Position numbers and translations under genes: made by a program
Shown: positions 14,526 to 20,606 of the stretch, piece after piece
How the letters are laid out: the number at the start of each line of letters is the position of its first letter
How positions within the stretch are numbered: the stretch's first letter is position 1
Notes under the pieces: model-generated
Database searches by the model: none
What the model saw: only the letters and a program-made list of their open reading frames with translations
What the model was told of the DNA's origin: nothing
Assembly (NCBI GenBank): GCA_002887195.1
Contig: PJAB01000796.1
Coordinates: 1-20,606 of the forward strand
Origin: Chrysochromulina parva
Taxonomy: Eukaryota; Haptophyta; Prymnesiales; Chrysochromulinaceae
Direction: 5' to 3'
DNA length: 20,606 nucleotides

Positions 14526-17500
14526 TCAAGCATCGAGTCGGCTGCTATCTCCCGTGCTAGCTCCCGGACGGAGCGGAACCCGCGACTCATCCCATTCTTC
14601 CTCCTCCTGCTTCTGGTCATCTATCGCCTCGCCCTCCTCGAGGATGTGGATCTCGCGCTGAAACACGTGCTCGGCGATGCCGTAGCACGAGTCGCAAAGA
14701 CAGCCGAGGCAGAAGCCGCAGCAGCCGTAGCAGATGAGCGCCGGTAAGATGCGGCATCGTTGGCACATGTAACAGCAGAACGTTAACATGTAACAGCTGA
14801 ACGTTGGCAGCCAGAGGACGCAGAGGTTCCAAAGTGCCTCGAGCAGGCTCATGAGGCAGCTAGGCAGGCTCATGAGGCAGCTAGGCAGCTTGTCGAGGTT
14901 GATGAGAAGGAAATACAGGAGGATGGCGGCGGCGGGCACGAGGATGATCATGACAAGGTAGTAGACCACGCGGAGTGAGGCGGCCCACCACCAACTATCT
15001 TGGAAGGTGTCGCCGGACGCGATGTCCCACATCGGTGGAGACGGCGGCAGCGGATCGGCAGGGTCTGCCCCCCCTCCGAAAAGGTCGGAGAGTTCATACC
15101 AGGCAAACGGCATGCCGATGACGGCCAAGATGAGCCACAAAAGCGGATTCTTGTCGAAAATCGCCCCGAAGCACGTGAGGATGCTCACATACGTTCGGCC
15201 AATGGCCATGCCGCACTCGGCAAACTTTTCAGATAGGAACAAGGGCAAGTTGCAAAGGTTCGCCCAAAAGGCCGCGCAGTGGATGAAGGTGCGCTTCATG
15301 ACACCAGGCCGCGGCTGGAAGTACACGGTGCGCGCACCTAAGAGGCTCTCTGCTGCGCCTTGCGGAGGCAGCTGCAGCTGGATGACGTGCTGGGCGCAAA
15401 GGCCGGCCACGCCGCAGCTCGCCCATTCTTCAAAGCCGAGCTCGAGGAGACGCAGGGCTTGTCGCTTCTCGTCATCGTGGGCCGTGCCCGCAGCGAGGGT
15501 CGTAGCGAGCTCCTCCGCCTTCCGAGTGAGAGCCGCCACGAGCGCCGGGGAGTCGAAGGTGTCCTCAGATGCTGGAAGAGGCGCTGGCCCATCGTCCTTG
15601 TCGTCCCGTGTGACATGCACCCACACGCGCCCTGAAGGCCCAGCGCACGGGCTGTAGAGCGCGAGGAGCTGCGGCCACGTGAAGGCGAGCATCTTTCGAA
15701 CCTCCTCGTGGATTGCCAGGCAGCCCTCGCGGGCGAGAACGTAGGCCTTGGAAATCTGAGCGGAACAAGACACGGACTCCGGGGTTGGGGTGATGGTGAA
15801 GGGGTGGGGCTGAGACGAGGCAACGCGCACCCCTCCGTACCAAAAGTTTACGCATCCAACCTTGAGGAGCAACGAGGGGTCTTGCGCCGCCACGAGTGCG
15901 CACAGGCCAACCGCCGAGATGCCGACGATCCACGAGTGCGCTTGCTCTTCAGAGAGGACGCCCTCGAAGCCGCTGACGACGCCGACGCAGGCGATCAGAA
16001 GCAGTGAGGCTTTCGCGGTGATGTCTGTGGAATCGTCAGGCGAGTAGCCTCGGAACGTCCAGGTGACTTCGGCATTGCCGTCGACGTGGAACAGCTCGAT
16101 CCGTAGGTCGTCGCCCGCATCTGTGTGCATGCACGACCCACAGCCGTCGCACGATGAGTGGGTCGGGGTGACGAGGGCGCACGCCTTGGAGAGTTGCGAG
16201 GAGTGAGAGGAGATCGGGCGCAAGCATGCGGCACAGAGTGGCGCGCTTGCGCTCGTGCGCAGCTGGCGCGTGGGACGTACATGGGCGCAAGCGGAGGAGG
16301 ATGACGAGCTGAGCGGCATAGATCACAGCACACGCCACGGCTACCAGCTGAGCGTCCGCAAAGTAGAGCGTCGCCGCGAGCACTGGAAGCTTCTCAATCA
16401 GTTGCCAAGCCTGCCGGGTGGGACGATGGCACAGAGGGGAGCCTTCCGTGAAGTCACGGACTACCGGGGCAAAGGGCGGTAGGGGAGGGGATCGAGGGGA
16501 GCCTCACCTTCCACCAGGCAAACTTGAGCTCGTACGGCGCGATCAGCGACATGATCGCTCGGTTCTCTACCACGATACTCAGACTCTCGGGAGGGAGCCG
16601 ATGCTGGCCGCACACGATGGGCAGGCAGCGCAACGGCACGGGTGCGAGCGCCTGCAAGCGCAGCTCATCCTCGCTGCTCGTGCCTGCGGCGGCGGCACGG
16701 CGAGTGACCTCGGCGGCGGCGGCCTGCGCGAGGCGCGTCAGGAGCAGCGGCACGCCAAGGGCGACGACTGGCAGGCTGATGACGACGACAAGGTCAACGG
16801 CCAAACCGAGACCATCGTTGCAGCCAGGGACGCCGCCGCCCTCGCCGTCCTCGTCACGTGGAAAGGCACGGCGATAACAGAGTGGCGGGCCGCCAGGCTC
16901 GTGCTCGCGCACCACCGCCAGGGCGAGCGATTGCACGACAGGAAGGTAGAGCACAGTCAGCAGCAGCAGGACGAGGCGCGATTTGAGGTAGATTGCAAAG
17001 TGCATGAGCTGGTGCCCAATCTCTTGCTGGCTGGCCTCGCCACCGGTAAGGGCGGCGGCAGGCATGGCGCAGAGCAAGACGACCATGCGTGCAGCATAGA
17101 CGACGAGGAGCGCGACGAGCGCGACGGCGAGCAGAGCGGTGGGGAACGACGTGCAGAAGAGGAAGACCGCGAATGCCACACCATTAGTGTGGTGGGCGGG
17201 CAGAACAAACGCCTCCGCGGCACCACCAATAGTGACGCCGAGCAGGGTTGCGCGTGGTGCGAGCAAAACGCAAAAGAGCAGCCACGTGGCGGCCGAGGAG
17301 GAAGGGGGGGGCGGGGCGCTATTGCTTGACGGCAGCAACAGCAGCTGCGTGAGCAGTAGCGCAACGCCGAGGCGGACGGGGGCGATTACGACCATCTCCC
17401 TCAGATATGTGACAAGCCTCGAAGCGAGCGCGCTATAGACGCGTTGCACTCGGCCGCCGCAAGTGAAGGCAAAGACGAGCCAGGAGGTGAGGAAGTCGAA

Positions 17501-18610
17501 GCAGGCGGGATAGTCGAGTCGTAGCCCATCTTGTGATGTGCATCGGAAAAAGAACCGCTCCTCGCAGCATCTGTCAATGCATGAGCTGGTCGGCGGGGGC
17601 TCGCCGGGCATGAACACGCATTCGAAGGCCATTGGACCGCAGCAGCGTGAGAGACGTGGTAGCACGAAGTGCTCGAAGGCAGCGTAGAGCATGAGCAGGG
17701 CGAGTGCGGCCGACGGCAGCGCAAGCGTACTCGCCTCCTCGATGGCGTGGTACGCTCCGAAGCCGAAGCCTGCGAAGCCTACCCACGCTTGGAGGACGGC
17801 ACCAAGCCACGCGGAGCGCCACCAGCCTCGCACACGGACGAGCTCGCCGTCAGAGAAGCTGTCGCTACCCGCGGCGAGCGCATTAGTGGGACGCCACGCA
17901 ACAACGAGTAGCCACACCAGCAGCGGATACAAGACCAGCGAGAAGGCTATCCACTTGGCGAGTGGAATGAAGGTGTCGTCGCCCGAGGGCATCGCTGGCG
18001 GGTCTGGAAGGCTGAGCGATGGCAAAAGCTGGCGAAAGTGCACGGCGAGTTGGTCGAGCAGCGCGCCGAGGAGCTCGGCGACGAGGAAGATGAGGTCAAA
18101 CATCCAACCAAGCAGGTCGGGCACAAAGAACAGGAAGCCGAACAGATTCGAGAACCATCGGACGAGTTCTTCCGGCCACGGCAGTCGCAGTGAAAAGAGG
18201 ATGACGAGGTTCTGGGCGAAGGAGGCAAGGACCTCGAGCGTCAGGAGGAATCGCGCACCGAAACCTCGCGCCGCCTTCTCAACCATCTGCTCGGTTACTT
18301 GGCCCTTCTCCTCGAACTTTGCGGTCGGGTCATCGGTGACCTGCCTGACATAGGCCTTTTCCAGCTTCTCCACCACTTTGTTGGCCGCCTCTTCCTCTTT
18401 CTTCTCAGCTTCAGCCTTTGCTTTCGCCCGTAGAGGCTCTAGCGCTTCCGCGACTAGTCTCCGGCGGGTTGATTTGCCGCGCTGCCGTGCTTGTATCTTG
18501 GTAGCCGCGTCGGATCGCGTCGTGGAGAACAACCCCATTCCAGGCAACCTCATAGTCCTCAGACGCATTCCTGTTTGGCGAAGTTTTGAAACTAAATTGG
18601 GGCGAAACAC
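14526..18610 (-). CDS. IQ-motif multi-pass membrane protein, three predicted exons
   Basis: Exons 16508-18610, 16281-16410 and 14526-16120 give about 1275 aa from ATG 18610. Residues 36-46 are an IQ calmodulin-binding motif (ATKIQARQRGK), followed by a charged, probably coiled-coil segment (53-90, KAEAEKKEEEAANKVVEKLEKAY). About ten hydrophobic segments follow in exon 1, for example FLLTLEVLASFAQNLVILFS..LPWP, WIAFSLVLYPLLVWLLVVAW and GLAVDLVVVISLPVVALGV. Exon 2 is essentially one TM helix (AATLYFADAQLVAVACAVIY). Exon 3 adds further helices and a cysteine-rich membrane-proximal cluster (CYMCQRC..CYGCCGFCLGCLCDSC), then an acidic tail. It resembles large multi-TM proteins of stramenopile/haptophyte algae; I cannot assign transport or signalling function. 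Exon 1 stops soon after its donor, and the exon 3 frame has only a non-TM start of its own, supporting splicing. Confidence 0.7.
14846..14888 (-). repeat. 21-bp coding duplication (PSCLMSL twice)
   Basis: Two adjacent copies of AGGCTCATGAGGCAGCTAGGC (plus strand) encode LPSCLMSLPSCLMSL between the last long TM helix and the cysteine-rich cluster of the IQ membrane protein. The duplication keeps the frame. Confidence 0.9.
16121..16280 (-). other. Predicted 160-nt intron 2 of IQ membrane protein gene
   Basis: On the minus strand the donor is GCGCCCAT|GTACGTCC and the acceptor is TGCACACAG|ATGCGG. Splicing is phase 1 and makes RLRP-Y-AGDDLRIELF. The donor is excellent and shares GTACGTC with the intron of the giant fusion gene. 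The acceptor was chosen because it is the first AG in the right phase; one slightly further on (CCGAAG) is possible. This junction is the least certain in the window. Confidence 0.5.
16411..16507 (-). other. Predicted 97-nt intron 1 of IQ membrane protein gene
   Basis: On the minus strand the donor is TGGAAG|GTGAGG and the acceptor is CCACCCGGCAG|GCTTGG, phase 0, giving FAWWK-AWQLIEKLPVLAATLYF. Both sites fit the consensus and the next exon opens directly into a TM helix. Unspliced, the frame reaches TGA 17 codons after the donor. Confidence 0.7.
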
Positions 18611-18790
18611 GCCAGTTTACATATTTACTGTAACCCCTCAGTTACATGTATGTCATCAGTCAGGACAGTAGAGTGTTCGGACCCGCCCGGGCGTGATGAG
18701 ATGTGAAATGGTTGTGAAAACACGGCTCCTTCTCGGTCTACGGTTCAGCGCACGAGGCTTGGTGAACGCGTTTTGTTGAGCACCTCGGAA
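18611..18790. promoter_or_regulatory. Probable promoter/5' UTR of the IQ membrane protein gene
   Basis: This AT-richer stretch lies directly upstream of ATG 18610. It contains a small inverted repeat GTAAC/GTTAC (18630-18634 and 18641-18645) and ACATGTATG. No firm core promoter was identified. The right boundary is set by the first recognisable codons of the neighbouring pseudogene. Confidence 0.35.
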
Positions 18791-19517
18791 ATGTTTCCTC
18801 CTCCTTACGGAAAAAAAATCTCGGACCTCGCCCAGAAGCTGGGCTTGCCGCGCCCACGCAAGGGCACCATTCACTGAGGCATTTCGAAGAAGGATGAGTC
18901 TGCGTCGTCGGTGCGCTCGACGAGGCCGTGCTTGGCAAGCGTGACATCCGCTTCAAGCTGTACGGCGAGAGTGTGGGCACGAGGCACACACCGGAGCTCC
19001 TCACCGCGCCGGTGCGGTGACTCGTGCGACTGGCCGTCGACTTTTTACTCGCTTCGGAGGTCGTGCCTCCCACGCTGGAGGAGGCCTGTGCCACGGCTCT
19101 AACCCCTTTCCCCTCCTCTTTTACTCGAACCCAAGCTTCCTCTCATGTGCGTGTTCCGTCCCTTTTGCAGATATCTCGAGCTGTACTTGGCGACGACCAA
19201 TCCAGCTGGTGCAACTGCTGCTGCAACTAAGCAACCCTTGCTAAGCAAGATATCAGACCACGTGGTCGCCGAGTTCGCCGAGCGCGCGCCGAGCGCGATC
19301 GCTTTTGGATCACCCGGAGCCAAGAATAAGATGGTGAGCCACATCGCCTTCCCAGCCGACGGCAGCAACTTGTACAACCTGAAGACAGGCTACTTTCTGC
19401 CAGGATCTCGTTCTCGCCACCTACCCATCAGTCGGCACATCCAAAGGATCCAACGGCGAGGTGCTCTTCTGCGAGAACCTCCACCTGGCGGACGCGGCAA
19501 GGACCACCATCTACAAG

Positions 19518-19563
19518 CAGGTGCCCCCCGAGCCAACAAGCAGGTGCCCCCCGAGCCAACAAG
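19518..19563 (+). repeat. 23-bp tandem duplication
   Basis: CAGGTGCCCCCCGAGCCAAC+AAG occurs twice in perfect succession (19518-19540, 19541-19563). The period of 23 shifts the reading frame of the pseudogene. Confidence 0.95.
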
Positions 19564-19602
19564 CAAGTAACGGCCGAGCTCATCAAGGCCGGCCTGCTCC
19601 GT

Positions 19603-19664
19603 GATGGTGGCTCGGATGGTGGCTCGGTTGCTGCCATCACAGTGGCTCGGTTGCTGCCATCACC
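19603..19664 (+). repeat. Nested tandem duplications, periods 12 and 23
   Basis: GATGGTGGCTCG is duplicated at 19603-19614 and 19615-19626. A 23-bp unit beginning GTGGCTCGGTTGCTGCC follows at 19619-19641 and 19642-19664, with 22 of 23 bases identical. The two duplications overlap. Confidence 0.93.
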
Positions 19665-19710
19665 GTTCTCGGAGATGGGCGTGCTGGACGACCCCGAGTC
19701 GTCAAAGTTC

Positions 19711-19762
19711 GCCCCAAAGTACGCCAAGAAGGGCCCGCCCCAAAGTACGCCAAGAAGGGCCA
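19711..19762 (+). repeat. 26-bp tandem duplication that shifts the frame
   Basis: A unit beginning GCCCCAAAGTACGCCAAGAA is present at 19711-19736 and 19737-19762. The first copy reads FAPKYAKKG in one frame and the second continues as APKYAKKGHQSDDEW in another, so the duplication itself breaks the frame. Confidence 0.93.
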
Positions 19763-20377
19763 CCAGTCCGACGATGAGTGGAAGACGCACGGAGACCTTG
19801 GGCCGAATTTCGGGTTGAACTACAAGGTGGGCAAGGAGTTCCACGAGTGGTTCAAGATGGGCGCTAGGCACGACCTCAAGCGCAAGGAGGAGGTGGCGGG
19901 GAGGGGACCGCGGCGGCAGTGGTGGCGGCTGAGGCGGAGGCGGTTGCGAACATTGCTCGTGAGGCAGGCAGAGGAGGCAGTGGCGGCAGAGGAGTCAACA
20001 GCGGCCGAGGTTGAGGACACGCCCGAGAGCATGGAGGTCGAGGGGGTGGAGGCGGGCGACGGCGGCGAGGTGCGCGGCGGCGAGGGCAAGGGTGGCGGCG
20101 GGGACGCGGCGGCCGCGTTGGTTCAGCTGCAACGGAGCTCCGGCGGTTAGGTGCAACCTGCGACGCCCTGCGCAAAAAGTACATCGGAGTTACGTCCGAG
20201 CACGACCCGACGGCATTCGCAGGCTACAAGATTGAGCAGTCGCCCTGCTCACCATCTCAATGCCCATCGAGCTCATTGAGCAGAAGTTCAAGATGGAGTG
20301 CCCCGAGCTGGTCTCGTCTAGCACGCGCGCGCGTGCGCCGTACATTGCCACCTGTCCCCATGAGTGCACCCCCATCT

Positions 20378-20447
20378 GGGGAGAGGGCATGTGCCGCTGC
20401 CTGGAGCTTGGGGGGAGAGGGCACGTGCCGCTGCCTGGAGCTCGCGC
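20378..20447 (+). repeat. 34-bp tandem duplication
   Basis: Two copies of a unit containing GAGAGGGCAYGTGCCGCTGC and CTGGAGCT, offset by 34 bases, with one internal C/T difference. It follows the last protein-like segment of the pseudogene. Confidence 0.9.
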
Positions 20448-20494
20448 TCAGCATTGCCCACGGCAGCCAGATGGACCTCCCGAGTGCCGGGTGC

Positions 20495-20535
20495 GGGGGG
20501 GTTTCCTATACAAATTGGGGGGGGTTTCCTATACA
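20495..20535 (+). repeat. G-run plus TTTCCTATACAA, duplicated with period 23
   Basis: A run of G followed by TTTCCTATACAA occurs twice, offset by 23 bases (20502 and 20525). The plus-strand G runs could form G-rich structures. Confidence 0.88.
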
Positions 20536-20539
20536 ATAC

Positions 20540-20606
20540 GTATCCTGATGTATCCTGCATGTATCCTGCATGTATCCTGCATGTATTCTGAAGGATACAT
20601 GTATCC
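20540..20606 (+). repeat. 11-bp minisatellite (ATGTATCCTGC) ending in a 14-bp palindrome at the window edge
   Basis: TATCCTG recurs at 20541, 20551, 20562 and 20573, with a variant TATTCTG at 20584 (spacing 10, 11, 11, 11). The window ends with the perfect palindrome GGATACATGTATCC at 20593-20606, whose right half is the repeat motif and left half its inverse. The array may continue beyond the window. Confidence 0.9.

Larger units (their letters stand above)
18791..20340 (+). pseudogene. Decayed, repeatedly frameshifted protein gene of unknown family
   Basis: Good protein-like segments appear on one strand in order but in shifting frames. From ATG 18791 MFPPPYGKKISDLAQKLG runs to a TGA at 18875. 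After a shift near 18913, ALDEAVLGKRDIRFKLYG runs to a TGA at 19018. LAVDFLLASEVVPPTLEEA starts near 19030. After an intron-like pyrimidine tract and AG at 19169-19170 come YLELYLATTNPAG and DHVVAEFAERAPSAIAFG. Then, shifted near 19395, DLVLATYPSVGTSKGSNGEV; TAELIKAGLLRDGG near 19568; GLNYKVGKEFHEWFKMGA near 19815; and CDALRKKYIGVTSEHDPT near 20160. At least four frame changes and two stops are visible. Several short tandem duplications not divisible by three lie at or near the breaks. An acidic, glycine-rich stretch (19980-20150) looks like a former low-complexity tail. Family not recognised; intron retention or assembly error could explain some breaks. Confidence 0.65.

Noticed and set aside
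16121..16319. Independent start of a 597-aa protein (MPLSSSSSSACAH...)
   Set aside because: This serine-rich start is a different frame of the TM-coding exon 2 and the following intron; splicing from the upstream frame explains the region better.
16418..17329. 303-aa plus-strand ORF
   Set aside because: It is an antisense shadow of the TM-rich exon 1 of the IQ protein; composition is charged and repetitive with no domain.
18738..19094. Minus-strand 118-aa ORF rich in serine
   Set aside because: Low-complexity composition, lying antisense to protein-like pseudogene segments; no domain or plausible start.

Overview
The window is nuclear DNA of a GC-rich unicellular eukaryote, most likely a haptophyte-like alga (organism call is inference). 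The reasons are long intron-poor genes packed on both strands, a few short GT-AG introns, ER signals (signal peptide, PDI-type thioredoxin fold, C-terminal KxKxx), AP2-domain arrays, an SP-RING finger, an IQ motif, and a cysteine-rich PAN/apple-like module seen three times. No bacterial operons, tRNA, rRNA, CRISPR array or intact transposon were seen.

Layout. 1-359 (-): 5' end of a secreted thioredoxin/PDI-like gene with a CGHS active site. 493-1931 (-): a 2OG-Fe(II) prolyl-hydroxylase-like domain joined, across a 125-nt minisatellite-filled intron, to Sel1-like repeats, a TM helix and an ER-retrieval tail. 2033-3937 (+): two cysteine-rich modules fused to a GT8-like glycosyltransferase. 4171-5664 (-): proline-rich two-TM protein. 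5867-6694 (+): small protein with a VFKxGxxGxGYY motif. 7085-11986 (-): very large cysteine-rich/ankyrin/glycosyltransferase fusion, two exons, about 1563 aa. 12094-14118 (+): SP-RING finger fused to four AP2-like repeats. 14526-18610 (-): IQ-motif multi-pass membrane protein, three exons, about 1275 aa. 18791-20340 (+): decayed, frameshifted gene remnant full of short tandem duplications, running into a minisatellite at the right edge.

How the parts may fit. The left third (PDI-like protein, ER prolyl-hydroxylase-like enzyme, GT8-like enzyme, proline-rich surface protein) could be read as a hydroxyproline/O-glycosylation neighbourhood of the secretory pathway. This is inference from co-location only. 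The strongest unexplained signal concerns introns. Two apparently in-frame introns, in unrelated genes, both interrupt a '..G TAC' codon pair in phase 2, both begin GTAC with TTGATGA following closely, both have GTAC again directly after the acceptor AG, and both are filled with tandem repeats (periods 10 and 62). That is the footprint expected of introner-like insertion or of intron birth by tandem duplication. Exon structures are my predictions and have not been tested with transcripts.
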